Below are positions 17,722 through 25,866 of a DNA stretch of 54,186 nt, piece by piece. The notes under the pieces were generated by a model that searched no databases, was not told the DNA's origin, and saw only the letters and a program-made list of their open reading frames with translations. The position numbers were made by a program, and so were the translations under genes. The DNA comes from Staphylococcus gallinarum (GTDB lineage: Bacteria > Bacillota > Bacilli > Staphylococcales > Staphylococcaceae), in contig NZ_JXCF01000018.1 in the NCBI RefSeq assembly GCF_000875895.1, forward strand, positions 1-54,186, given 5' to 3'. Numbering within the stretch: the stretch's first letter is position 1; every line of letters begins with the position of its first letter.

Positions 17722-18690
17722 TTAATGCGCATGTGAATGATGACTGTGATGGTGTGTATTTAGTACTGCGGAACATAATGTTTTATCATCATGTTTATGT
17801 GCACTTGTTTCTAATTGAATCGTCATATGCTGAATATTTAAATGTTCGAGTGTCTGCTCAATACGATGTAATAACTGCTCACCTTCGGCAATGGACATTT
17901 CATTATCAACAACGGCATGGCAACTTAATGCATTCATTTCATTGGAAATAGTCCAAATGTGGCAATCATGTACGGCATGTATAGCAGGCTCGCTTTTTAT
18001 AGATGCAATCACTTGATTGATATCTACATTTGATGGCGTACCTTCCATCAAGATATTGAGTGAAGATTTAGTAATACCCCAACTACTTTTAATTATGAGT
18101 AGTGAGACAATAATACTCGCTATTGGGTCAGCTACGTACCAACCAAATGACCATATTAATATAGCTGCAATAATTGCTCCAACTGATCCTAATAAATCTC
18201 CTAGCACATGTAAGAAAGCACCACGCATATTTATATTCTCGTGGGTATCTCCACCTTTAAACATAAATGAGGCAACGATGATATTTACAATTAAACCAAT
18301 GACGCTAATGATAAACATTTCAGTGGATTGGACATTTTCTGGTACAAAGAATCTACGAATGGCCTCAATAATAATGACTACCCCTATAACAAATAATGTC
18401 ACACCATTAAATAGGGCAGCTAGAATTTCAAACCGTTTGTAGCCAAAGGTTTTGGACTTGGTAGCATTTTTTTCAGCATATATAAAGGCTAATAATGCGA
18501 CGCCTAGTGAAACTGAATCACTTAACATGTGTAGTCCGTCTGATAAGAGTGCTAAACTATTAGCGAAAAAGCCACCTATAATTTCGATAATCATAAATAA
18601 ACCGATTATAATAAAACTAATTAATAAGACCTTTTTATTGTTTGTGTGTACATGACCGTGTGCATGATTATGTCCATGATGATCTGACAT
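17722..18690 (-). CDS. czrB: Zinc/cobalt efflux protein (cation diffusion facilitator)
   Basis: Proton-driven exporter of Zn(II)/Co(II) in the membrane. The N terminus (residues 1-15) and the C terminus are histidine-rich, typical of CDF zinc carriers. Six membrane segments span 20-205. The transport site is visible as HMLSD (H54, D58) in the second segment and HVLGD in the fifth. A C-terminal cytoplasmic dimer domain with further histidines follows. I start at 18690: the GTG 12 bases upstream lies inside the AAAGGTGG ribosome site. Cotranscribed with czrA, 19 bases upstream. Confidence 0.94.
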   Translation of the reverse strand: MSDHHGHNHAHGHVHTNNKKVLLISFIIIGLFMIIEIIGGFFANSLALLSDGLHMLSDSVSLGVALLAFIYAEKNATKSKTFGYKRFEILAALFNGVTLFVIGVVIIIEAIRRFFVPENVQSTEMFIISVIGLIVNIIVASFMFKGGDTHENINMRGAFLHVLGDLLGSVGAIIAAILIWSFGWYVADPIASIIVSLLIIKSSWGITKSSLNILMEGTPSNVDINQVIASIKSEPAIHAVHDCHIWTISNEMNALSCHAVVDNEMSIAEGEQLLHRIEQTLEHLNIQHMTIQLETSAHKHDDKTLCSAVLNTHHHSHHSHAH

Positions 18691-18709
18691 TTGGATTTCC
18701 ACCTTTCAT

Positions 18710-19009
18710 CTATGCTTTATGTGTTGCGTGATGTATTGCTTGATCTAGTAATGTAGTGACATGTGTATCGTCTAAGGCATAAATCATAGATTGACCCGAA
18801 CGATTTGATTTAACGAGATGTGCTTGCTTTAATGTGCGTAATTGGTGTGAAACATTAGATTGACTTAAATTCAAAGTGTGTGCGATATGGCCAACACTAC
18901 AATCACCTTGAGATAATAAGTGCATAATCCTAATTCGGTTTGCATCACTTAAAGCTTTAAATATTTCTGTTACATGTTCTAAAGTTGATTCATCAAATGA
19001 TTCTGTCAT
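18710..19009 (-). CDS. czrA: Zinc-responsive ArsR-family repressor
   Basis: 99-residue winged-helix repressor that leaves DNA when zinc binds. The recognition helix reads LSQSNVSHQLRTL (48-60). The alpha-5 zinc ligands known from S. aureus CzrA align to D81, H83, H94 and H97, all present. It represses its own czrA-czrB operon, with the operator palindrome 15 bases upstream of the start codon. Confidence 0.94.
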   Translation of the reverse strand: MTESFDESTLEHVTEIFKALSDANRIRIMHLLSQGDCSVGHIAHTLNLSQSNVSHQLRTLKQAHLVKSNRSGQSMIYALDDTHVTTLLDQAIHHATHKA

Positions 19010-19023
19010 ACTTTCACCTCACC

Positions 19024-19059
19024 ATATTAATATATGAACATTTATTCATATATTAATAT
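19024..19059. promoter_or_regulatory. CzrA operator
   Basis: Perfect inverted repeat with 15-base arms (19024-19038 and 19045-19059) around CATTTA. The centre is TGAA-N6-TTCA within ATATGAAcatttaTTCATAT, the core known for ArsR/SmtB-type zinc repressors. It lies just upstream of czrA, overlapping the expected promoter. Confidence 0.9.
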
Positions 19060-19163
19060 ATATTTGTCTTTTTGTCAAAATGATGGGATGAGTCGTTTTA
19101 GTTTTAAATTCTTATAAAAGTGGTAGACTTTTATTATGAAATCAATAAGGAGGTAACGAATAT

Positions 19164-19820
19164 ATGAGTATTTTACTTATTGGAGCAAATGGTGGCGTAG
19201 GTAAACACTTAGTAAATCAATTTAAAGATAGTGATGAAGCATTTACAGCTGGTGTAAGAAAAGAAGACCAGGTAGAATCATTAAAAGCAGAAGGCGTAGA
19301 TAGTTTATTAATCGATGTAGAAGCAGATGATATTGATACGCTCAAAGAAAAAATTAAAGGATTTGATAAAGTTATTTTTTCTGTTGGTTCTGGTGGAAGC
19401 ACTGGTGCAGATAAAACAATAAGTGTTGATTTAGACGGTGCAATTAAATCAATCAAAGCAAGTGAAGCTAATAATGTAAAACAATATGTAATGGTATCAA
19501 CATATGATTCTCGTCGTGAGGCATTTGATGCAAGTGGTAGCTTGAAACCATATACGATTGCAAAGCATTATGCTGATGAATATTTAAAGCAAGCCTCAGT
19601 GCCATATACAATCGTACATCCTGGTGGTTTATTGGACGAAGCAGGTAATAACAAAATAGAAGTAGGCGCATTCTTTGAAGGACGTGGATCAATACCACGT
19701 GAGGATGTTGCAACAGTATTAAAAGAAGTTGTGTCATCTGATGATTATATTAATACTGAATTCCAAATCATTAGTGGTGAAAAAGATATTAAATCAGCTT
19801 TAGCTGAATTTGTTAAATAA
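19164..19820 (+). CDS. NAD(P)-binding SDR-like protein (atypical, YwnB/YhfK type)
   Basis: 218-residue cytoplasmic protein with N-terminal dinucleotide-binding motif GANGGVG (7-13) and a Y130-x3-K134 pair (YTIAK) like short-chain dehydrogenases. The C-terminal part has PGGLLDE, as in atypical SDR/NmrA-like proteins. The substrate is unknown; relatives are often linked to redox or quinone stress. AAGGAGG precedes the ATG. It is followed by a small unit ending in a terminator. Confidence 0.85.
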   Translation: MSILLIGANGGVGKHLVNQFKDSDEAFTAGVRKEDQVESLKAEGVDSLLIDVEADDIDTLKEKIKGFDKVIFSVGSGGSTGADKTISVDLDGAIKSIKASEANNVKQYVMVSTYDSRREAFDASGSLKPYTIAKHYADEYLKQASVPYTIVHPGGLLDEAGNNKIEVGAFFEGRGSIPREDVATVLKEVVSSDDYINTEFQIISGEKDIKSALAEFVK

Positions 19821-19910
19821 ACAAATGGTTGAACGCATAAAGTGCTAAGTCAAATGTGATTATATTGGTGTATATCATAATAAATCATATGTTAGTAGGA
19901 GTTTAGCATT

Positions 19911-19928
19911 ATGAGCTGTTCTTCTTGA
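19911..19928 (+). CDS. Candidate five-codon leader peptide (MSCSS)
   Basis: ATG-AGC-TGT-TCT-TCT-TGA reads Met-Ser-Cys-Ser-Ser. TAGGAG stands nine bases before the ATG, a very good ribosome site, and the TGA directly abuts a terminator hairpin. It may be a leader peptide controlling read-through into the GntR gene, or part of a small RNA. Very short ORFs arise by chance, so confidence is low. Confidence 0.35.
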   Translation: MSCSS

Positions 19929-19961
19929 GAGTTAATCCGTTTATGGATTAACTCTTTTTTT
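19929..19961 (+). terminator. Terminator ahead of the GntR gene
   Basis: GAGTTAATCC pairs exactly with GGATTAACTC (10 bp, loop GTTTAT), followed by seven T. It lies 77 bases before the GntR start codon, so it may end the upstream gene or act as an attenuator. Confidence 0.9.
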
Positions 19962-20037
19962 ATTGAGAAAGTTATTCAATTTTGAGCTCACAAGTATTAA
20001 AATTTGATACAATAATACATATCGTGTGGAGGTTATT

Positions 20038-20736
20038 ATGAAGATTTCAAACACAAAAATATACGAACAAGTTGCAGATATCATATTAGAAAGCATTAAA
20101 TCAGGTGAATATAAAGTTGGAGATCGTTTACCCTCAATACAACAGTTGGCTCAAATATACGGTGTTAGTGTTGCGTCTATACGAGAAGCTTTAAATGCTT
20201 TACGAACAATTGGTGTAATCGAATTAAAACAAGGTTATGGGACATTTATTAAGCAAGTAAAGCCTACATTTTTTGAATTAGGTGACAAGTTTACATCGAT
20301 CGAGCAAATTAAAGAACTATTAGAATTGAGAGAAATAGTTGAGAGTGCTACAGTGGAAAAGGCTGCTTTAAATCGTAATGACAGTGACTTGGCTCAGTTA
20401 AAGCAATCACTAGATGACATGGGAAAGGCAGTTACAGATGGAACTTCAGGAGAAAAAGCGGATCTTCAATTTCATTTGGCGATTGCTAAAGCTGCGAAAA
20501 ATACTTTGCTAGTAGAGTTACTTAATAATATTTCAGGTTTAATTCAAGATTCCATGGAAGAAACACGTAAAATATTTATATATAGTGCTCAAAAAACAAT
20601 GCATCGTTTACATGAAGAACATGTACGCATATACAACGCTATCAAATCACAAGATTCCAGTGAAGCAGTCATGGCGATGGAGGCACACCTGACAGAAGTA
20701 AGGGATACAATATTAACAAACTTTAAGCAATATTAA
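20038..20736 (+). CDS. GntR-family regulator, FadR/FCD subgroup
   Basis: 232 residues. The N-terminal winged helix (about 1-70) has the GntR signature LPSIQQLAQIYGVSVASIREAL and GYGTFI. The C-terminal all-helical FCD ligand domain spans about 77-220 (ELLELREIVESATVEKAA, DLQFHLAIAKAAKN with likely metal-binding Asp/His). FCD regulators usually sense organic acids or sugar acids. The target is not deducible, as no catabolic operon is adjacent. The start at 20038 is used because GGAGG lies five bases upstream; an in-frame GTG 12 bases earlier overlaps it. Confidence 0.9.
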   Translation: MKISNTKIYEQVADIILESIKSGEYKVGDRLPSIQQLAQIYGVSVASIREALNALRTIGVIELKQGYGTFIKQVKPTFFELGDKFTSIEQIKELLELREIVESATVEKAALNRNDSDLAQLKQSLDDMGKAVTDGTSGEKADLQFHLAIAKAAKNTLLVELLNNISGLIQDSMEETRKIFIYSAQKTMHRLHEEHVRIYNAIKSQDSSEAVMAMEAHLTEVRDTILTNFKQY

Positions 20737-20744
20737 TTAGTTAT

Positions 20745-20784
20745 ATCTATGAGTATCGAAGTTAGACGTTGCTCATAGATTTTT
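20745..20784 (+). terminator. Terminator after the GntR gene
   Basis: ATCTATGAG (20745-20753) pairs with CTCATAGAT (20772-20780), followed by four T. Confidence 0.85.
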
Positions 20785-20884
20785 AAGATTGTGATGACAA
20801 TATGTGACTCAAAGCTAGTTTTTAGACTGGCTGCATTTATGTGATTAACCATTATTAATAGGATATAAACTAAAAATTTTACAT

Positions 20885-21025
20885 AAAAAAGAAGCCCAAA
20901 CTTTCCATGTTTGGACTCCCTAGCAAATTTTATATTGTTGAAGGGGTTAACAACCCATTCAAGTGCATAATTAATCTTTAACTACCTTATACGCAGAATG
21001 CGCATGGGATACATTTTGTAACCCG
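20885..21025 (-). ncRNA. Stand-alone small RNA, about 140 nt, minus strand
   Basis: No ORF, but a complete small transcription unit on the minus strand: a strong promoter (21032-21061), three hairpins and an intrinsic terminator. Read in the transcript: ATGCGCA/TGCGTAT with loop TTC; TTGAA-T-GGGTT/AACCC-C-TTCAA with loop GTT (20938-20962); and the terminator GGAGTCCAAAC/GTTTGGGCTTC (20891-20919) followed by six T. It has unpaired UCCC and CCCC-UUC stretches like many staphylococcal regulatory RNAs. Length and C-rich/G-rich complementary segments recall RsaI (RsaOG), but I cannot confirm that identity. Confidence 0.8.
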
Positions 21026-21031
21026 AAGATT

Positions 21032-21061
21032 ATTATACTATCACTAAGTTTGAGAAAGCAA
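21032..21061 (-). promoter_or_regulatory. Promoter of the small RNA
   Basis: On the minus strand, TTGCTT (21056-21061) and a consensus TATAAT (21032-21037) are 18 bases apart; transcription should begin near 21025. The remaining 21062-21384 up to manA is AT-rich with one short inverted repeat (GTTGT-TACGTC-ACAAC, near 21145) of unknown meaning. Confidence 0.8.
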
Positions 21062-21384
21062 GTGTAAAATTAATTTAATTTTAACAAATTTAATATATTA
21101 TATAATCGGTGGTGTGAAATCGTTTGAATAAATAGCAATTCTTCTGTTGTTACGTCACAACAAAGCTTGGGTTATGATTTAACTTGATAATTCAAATTTA
21201 AAAGATTAATGACTACAAACATAGAAGTAAAAATTAAACGTTTTTAATAACTTGAGCAAAATTATGATACAATAATAATCGTGTAAGCAATATAATGAAA
21301 GCTTTATTAATCCATAGATAGATAAATAATTTTAAAAATTTCGATAGATAAATAAACAAATTGAACAATTTGGAGGTGTAAGTC

Positions 21385-22320
21385 ATGGCATTATTTCTCA
21401 AGCCTATTTTCCATGAAAAAATATGGGGTGGCACAAAATTAAGAGACTTAGGATATGATATTCCAAGTGATAAGACAGGAGAAGCCTGGGGCATAGCTGC
21501 ACATCCCAACGGTAACTGTGAAATTTTAAATGGACCATACAAGGGCCAAACATTAGCAAATCTGTGGAATGAACATAGAGAATTATTTGGAGACTTTCCA
21601 AGTAAAGACTTTCCATTAATGACCAAGATTGTTGATGCTACAGAATCGTTATCGGTTCATGTACATCCAGATGATGCTTATGCATTTGAGATGGAAGCAG
21701 GCCAATACGGTAAATCAGAATGTTGGTATATTATTGCTGCAGAAGAAGGCGCAGAAATTGTATATGGATTAAATGTTGATCATAAAGAAGAAGCGATTGA
21801 TGTGATTGATGACGCTGCATTTGATTCAGCATTTAACAAAGTTAAGGTTAAACCTGGCGAATTTTATTTTATTCCAGCTGGGACAGTGCATTCCATTGGT
21901 GCAGGTGTATTAGTATATGAAACAATGCAATCTTCGGATGTTACATATAGAATATATGATTATGATAGAACAGAAAATGACACAAAACGCACATTAGACC
22001 ATGACAAAGCAAAAGATGTGATTGAGATATCGACTGAAAATATCAATATTGCGACAGATACAGAAATAATAGAGAATCATAGACGTACACAGTTGGTTTC
22101 TAATGATTTCTTTACTATGGTTAAGTGGGAAATTTCTGGAACTTTAAATTATATGAAACCAAGAGAATTTGTCTTAGTATCGGTTATTGGTGGCGAAGGA
22201 CAAGTGATAGTAGATGGAACTGTTTTTGATGTGACACAAGGTCAGAATTTCATTTTAACTTCAGATGACTTAGATACAATATTTGAAGGAGACTTTGAAT
22301 TAATCATAAGTTACTTATAG
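21385..22320 (+). CDS. manA: Mannose-6-phosphate isomerase, class I
   Basis: Zinc enzyme interconverting mannose-6-phosphate and fructose-6-phosphate (also called pmi). Zinc ligands are visible: VHVHP (H92, H94), SECW (E112) and AGTVHSIGAG (H169). The N terminus LFLKPIFHEKIWGG is the family opening. 311 residues is the usual length of the short Firmicutes form. TTGGAGGTG precedes the ATG. The next gene, a small membrane protein, starts 28 bases after its stop and is probably cotranscribed. Confidence 0.95.
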   Translation: MALFLKPIFHEKIWGGTKLRDLGYDIPSDKTGEAWGIAAHPNGNCEILNGPYKGQTLANLWNEHRELFGDFPSKDFPLMTKIVDATESLSVHVHPDDAYAFEMEAGQYGKSECWYIIAAEEGAEIVYGLNVDHKEEAIDVIDDAAFDSAFNKVKVKPGEFYFIPAGTVHSIGAGVLVYETMQSSDVTYRIYDYDRTENDTKRTLDHDKAKDVIEISTENINIATDTEIIENHRRTQLVSNDFFTMVKWEISGTLNYMKPREFVLVSVIGGEGQVIVDGTVFDVTQGQNFILTSDDLDTIFEGDFELIISYL

Positions 22321-22348
22321 TACTTTATTGTGAAAGGAGAGATGTGTG

Positions 22349-22579
22349 ATGTATAAATATCTATATATTTCGTTAATATGTGGCATTATTTCTGGTGCAG
22401 GTATTTTCTTAAAAATACCACAATATCCTAGTCTCTTCATTCCTATGGCTATCAGTTTAATTGGTATGATTGCTGCAATAGTGACAATTCGAGATAAACA
22501 GGTTAGTAGCATGTTGCGTTTAGGTGGTATTTTAATTAATTTAATGCCATTGTTAGGTGCGTTTACAGTGACACAATAG
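22349..22579 (+). CDS. Small membrane protein
   Basis: 76 residues with three hydrophobic segments (about 5-22, 26-44, 55-73) and almost no soluble part; family not recognised. The ATG at 22349 lies nine bases after AAGGAGA; a GTG codon directly before it is the alternative start. It follows manA closely and is ended by a good terminator, so manA and this gene form one transcription unit. Confidence 0.7.
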   Translation: MYKYLYISLICGIISGAGIFLKIPQYPSLFIPMAISLIGMIAAIVTIRDKQVSSMLRLGGILINLMPLLGAFTVTQ

Positions 22580-22589
22580 TTTAATAGAT

Positions 22590-22629
22590 AAGTATCTTTG
22601 CATTTATTAATGTAGGAGATACTTTTTTT
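22590..22629 (+). terminator. Terminator after the manA unit
   Basis: AGTATCT pairs with AGATACT, inner TGCATT with AATGTA, followed by seven T. Confidence 0.85.
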
Positions 22630-22787
22630 GTGAAACTGTATAATATTTATTCAATATATTAAAAATCTAAAGCATTAATTACTTTTTGCGTTGAAATTTA
22701 TTTAATTGAAATAATAGAAGTAGACATGATGATTAATTTTGATGCTATGATAATCGCTTTGAAAAGTTTTTAGAAGGAATGGTGACA

Positions 22788-23768
22788 GTGGAAAAGGTTA
22801 GAGGTATTATTATGACCTTAGTGATTGCGATGGTAGCAACGATATTAGGTAGTAAGTTTCCTGTTATAGGAAGTGCAATTTTTGCAATTATTATTGGTAT
22901 AATAATTAACAATATATTTTGGATTGCTCCAAAATATCGAGCAGGGATACAATTTAGTAGTAAAAAAATACTGCATTATAGCATTATAGTATTAGGGTTT
23001 AGTCTTAGTTTTCAGTCAATAGGTAGCGTTGGTTGGAAATCATTACCAATTATAGTTGTCACATTATTTGCAGCTTTTTTCACTGTATTTCTATTTATGA
23101 AATTATTCAAAATCAATGAAAACTTAGGTATATTAATAGGTGTTGGCACATCTATTTGTGGTGGTTCGGCAATTGCAGCAACAAGTCCTGTTATCAAAGC
23201 GAAAGAGAGTGAAGTAGCATTTGCGATAACGACAATTTTTCTATTTAATATCATTGCTGTCTTTATATTTCCTCCATTAGGCCACATATTCCAGATGAAT
23301 CAAGTTACGTTTGGTTATTTTGGAGGTACAGCAATTAATGATACATCTAGCGTTATAGCGGCAACTTCGAGTTATGGTGATCAAGCACTAGCAACAGGTG
23401 CTATAGTAAAACTTACACGAACGTTAATGATAATTCCGGTCGTCTTATACTTTACCTATCGCACGATTAAAAAAGAAAAAGAGCAACATACAAACGTTGC
23501 AATAAAAAATATATTTCCTTGGTTTATCCTTTGGTTTGTTATCGCATCAATCATTAGTACTGTATGTCATTTTCCATCACAATTGATTCAAATATTCCAA
23601 CAGTTGTCAGTATTTTTAATAACAATGGCTATGGCTGGAATCGGCTTAACAGTTAACTTAAAACAATTTAAATCAGCAGGTATTAAACCGATTTTGTTAG
23701 GCTTAATTACATGGCTCATTGTCATAATAACTAGTATCATTACAATGAAGCTAATTAACTTAATGTAA
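22788..23768 (+). CDS. YeiH/UPF0324 family membrane protein
   Basis: About 326 residues with about ten hydrophobic segments. The family core is clear: GVGTSICGGSAIAA, followed by KAKESEVAFAITTIFLFN and YFGGTAINDTSSVIAA. Members are putative anion or sulfur-compound transporters; in some bacteria they sit beside sulfur regulators. No such neighbour is present here. I use GTG at 22788, nine bases after AAGGA; an ATG at 22779 directly abuts that ribosome site and is less likely. Confidence 0.85.
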   Translation: MEKVRGIIMTLVIAMVATILGSKFPVIGSAIFAIIIGIIINNIFWIAPKYRAGIQFSSKKILHYSIIVLGFSLSFQSIGSVGWKSLPIIVVTLFAAFFTVFLFMKLFKINENLGILIGVGTSICGGSAIAATSPVIKAKESEVAFAITTIFLFNIIAVFIFPPLGHIFQMNQVTFGYFGGTAINDTSSVIAATSSYGDQALATGAIVKLTRTLMIIPVVLYFTYRTIKKEKEQHTNVAIKNIFPWFILWFVIASIISTVCHFPSQLIQIFQQLSVFLITMAMAGIGLTVNLKQFKSAGIKPILLGLITWLIVIITSIITMKLINLM

Positions 23769-23841
23769 TGTTTGTTCAATAAGCAGTTTTTGCATATAAT
23801 AGGTAAGATAGAATTTATAAATTAAGATAAGGAGCATCTAA

Positions 23842-25212
23842 ATGGCAGAGGAAACGAGTTATTTTTGGTTGAATTGCGGATACAATCGCTGGAATCATAA
23901 CGAACCATTAGTAGGGCAAACCACATTATTTGAATCAGGTGCACAATTTAGTCCTTCACAAGGTTTCCGATCATTCAAACAAGCAAAAATAGGTGACTAT
24001 GTTATATTTTATCAAGTTCAGATGGATACTGGTTTATTAGGCTTTGGTCAAATTACTAGTGTGCAGACTGGCGCGCAAAACAAAATTAGAGTGCATTTTC
24101 AATTACAAGAGCAACTTAAACCATTGACTGCAGACTATTTAAAGCGTAGTGAGCAATTGGAATTTAGAATGAGCAATATGAAAGAAACATTGTTTAATCA
24201 AATTACTAAAGATGAATTTGATTTGATTGTTAGTCTTGGAAAAGGTGAAACAAAAGTGCCTAGATACTTTTTTGTTTCCGAAGAAGAAGAATACGAACCT
24301 GAGTCTACACACACAATTTTCACTCATACATATAATGGCATTAAACGTAATGGCTATCATTTTTACACACAATTAGAAATTGGAGATCAGTTAGTTTTTT
24401 ATAATAGAAAAAAAGATCAATCTGTAATAGGCGTTGGTGAAGTAAGTCGACATATTCATGAAAAACCGCCAATTCCGGGTAGAACGAATAGCACGGCAAT
24501 TGAAATTTATTTCGACAAGGCAATTGAACCTGTTTCATTGGGCACGTTAAATAAACATCCAAAATTAAAAAATCTATATTTCTTACAAGAAAATGCCAAA
24601 CAAGCTATTGCCAGTATGTCAAAAACACAATTTGAAGCAATCATAGAAATGAGTGAGAATGACGGCTTAAAATCACAATTTGAAATGGTTAAAAATGAAC
24701 AGGTTATTGATACACAAAGTGAGGATTTGAAACCATTTATACTATTGGTTGCCGATAAAGGGGAAGGTTTACAAGCAGCGGAAGATTTATTACAAAAGAC
24801 AAATGCTAATCCGGTATTGGTTGCTGGACATCCGGACTTTTCAGAGGATATGTTGTATGGTAAATATTTACCTAATGAATCGGGTGCACTATATTATCGT
24901 GAGGGCTTTATTACTAATTTAATGCCGAGAAAAGATAAAAGTTATTTAGTGATTGATAACTTTAATCGTGTGGATCCAGATATTTTTCAGACATACATTA
25001 ATGTGTTAGAAGGTTATGAAATGACAATGCCTAGATATAATAAAGAAGGTAATATGATTAAATGGTCGAGACAGAAAGACTCATATTATCACTTTAATCC
25101 GAATTGGCATATTGTAGGTATCACATATGATGACTTAAACGAAATTAAACATAAGTATACTGAGCAATTCTTGAAATATACAAGGATTGTAAAAGTTAAG
25201 CAAGACGATTAA
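23842..25212 (+). CDS. Double EVE-domain protein with degenerate McrB-like AAA+ domain
   Basis: 456 residues. Two EVE (PUA-like) domains in tandem, about 5-135 and 141-275, each with the same core: IGDYVIFYQ..GLLGFGQITS at 50-73 and IGDQLVFYN..SVIGVGEVSR at 180-203. The C-terminal part (about 296-450) follows the McrB AAA+ layout, but catalytic positions are gone. The P-loop place reads VADKGEGLQ (303-311) instead of GxxGxGKT. 'HPdfSEDMLYG' corresponds to the McrB HPSYSYEDF segment. Walker B reads LVIDNFNR (369-376), Asn replacing the catalytic Glu. The sensor region reads HIVGITYDD rather than IIGTMNTAD. EVE domains read modified bases, so a nucleic-acid-sensing role is plausible. No McrC-like nuclease is adjacent. 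AAGGAG precedes the ATG. Confidence 0.75.
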   Translation: MAEETSYFWLNCGYNRWNHNEPLVGQTTLFESGAQFSPSQGFRSFKQAKIGDYVIFYQVQMDTGLLGFGQITSVQTGAQNKIRVHFQLQEQLKPLTADYLKRSEQLEFRMSNMKETLFNQITKDEFDLIVSLGKGETKVPRYFFVSEEEEYEPESTHTIFTHTYNGIKRNGYHFYTQLEIGDQLVFYNRKKDQSVIGVGEVSRHIHEKPPIPGRTNSTAIEIYFDKAIEPVSLGTLNKHPKLKNLYFLQENAKQAIASMSKTQFEAIIEMSENDGLKSQFEMVKNEQVIDTQSEDLKPFILLVADKGEGLQAAEDLLQKTNANPVLVAGHPDFSEDMLYGKYLPNESGALYYREGFITNLMPRKDKSYLVIDNFNRVDPDIFQTYINVLEGYEMTMPRYNKEGNMIKWSRQKDSYYHFNPNWHIVGITYDDLNEIKHKYTEQFLKYTRIVKVKQDD

Positions 25213-25235
25213 ATTAAATAGAATGATTTAAATTG

Positions 25236-25309
25236 AACTTACCACTGTCCTAATTTGGCTTGTTTTAAATAGAGCTAATCACATTATGGCGACGTGGTAA
25301 GTTTTTTTA
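25236..25309 (+). terminator. Probable terminator with long loop
   Basis: AACTTACCAC (25236-25245) pairs exactly with GTGGTAAGTT (25294-25303), followed by further T. The 48-base loop is long, which lowers certainty. Confidence 0.6.
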
Positions 25310-25455
25310 TTGTGTCGGAGCTAATCAAAATGAAAGATTAACACTTAGAAAATCATATTATGATTTATTATTATAGTTTTAGGATATAATAGAGGTATGA
25401 AGAAATAATATTCAAGTGGTATTGAAATTTCAAATTTCAAATAGGGGTGAAATAG

Positions 25456-25839
25456 ATGCCAATAATTTATTATGATGGAACGTGTGTATATTGTTATAAT
25501 TATGCGATTTGGTTAATACAAAACGGTCTGTCGAAACGCTATGAATTTGCGCAATTACAAGGAGAAACGGCGCAACATTTATTTGAGAATTATCCAGAAG
25601 CTGATGTGAAAAATAGTGTGATTTTGCAAAATGGTGATCAATTTGAATTTAAATCAGATGCGATTGCAACATTAATTACTTCACTGACAGGATATAAATG
25701 GTTGGGCATATTACTCAGATTAACACCCAAATTTTTAAGAGAGTTCGGTTATAATACGTTTGCAAACAATAGAAATCGTATGTGGAAGACACATTGGCAT
25801 AAACCAAATAAATATGAACAATCATTTTTTATTGACTAA
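25456..25839 (+). CDS. DCC-family thiol-disulfide oxidoreductase-like protein (DUF393)
   Basis: 127 residues. The family signature YYDGTCVYC places D7, G8, C10 and C13 at the N terminus, as in DUF393 proteins predicted to have a thioredoxin-like fold. The C-terminal pattern GYNTFANNRNR is also typical. Cytoplasmic, no signal peptide. The partner is unknown. A GGGGTGA ribosome site precedes the ATG. The ribokinase gene starts 27 bases after its stop, so the two are probably one operon. Confidence 0.85.
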   Translation: MPIIYYDGTCVYCYNYAIWLIQNGLSKRYEFAQLQGETAQHLFENYPEADVKNSVILQNGDQFEFKSDAIATLITSLTGYKWLGILLRLTPKFLREFGYNTFANNRNRMWKTHWHKPNKYEQSFFID

Positions 25840-25866
25840 TGAGTAATGACAACGGAGGAAAGACAA

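Noticed and set aside
21120..21180. Possible second small RNA near GTTGT-TACGTC-ACAAC
   Set aside because: The stem is short and lacks both a T-run and a clear promoter.
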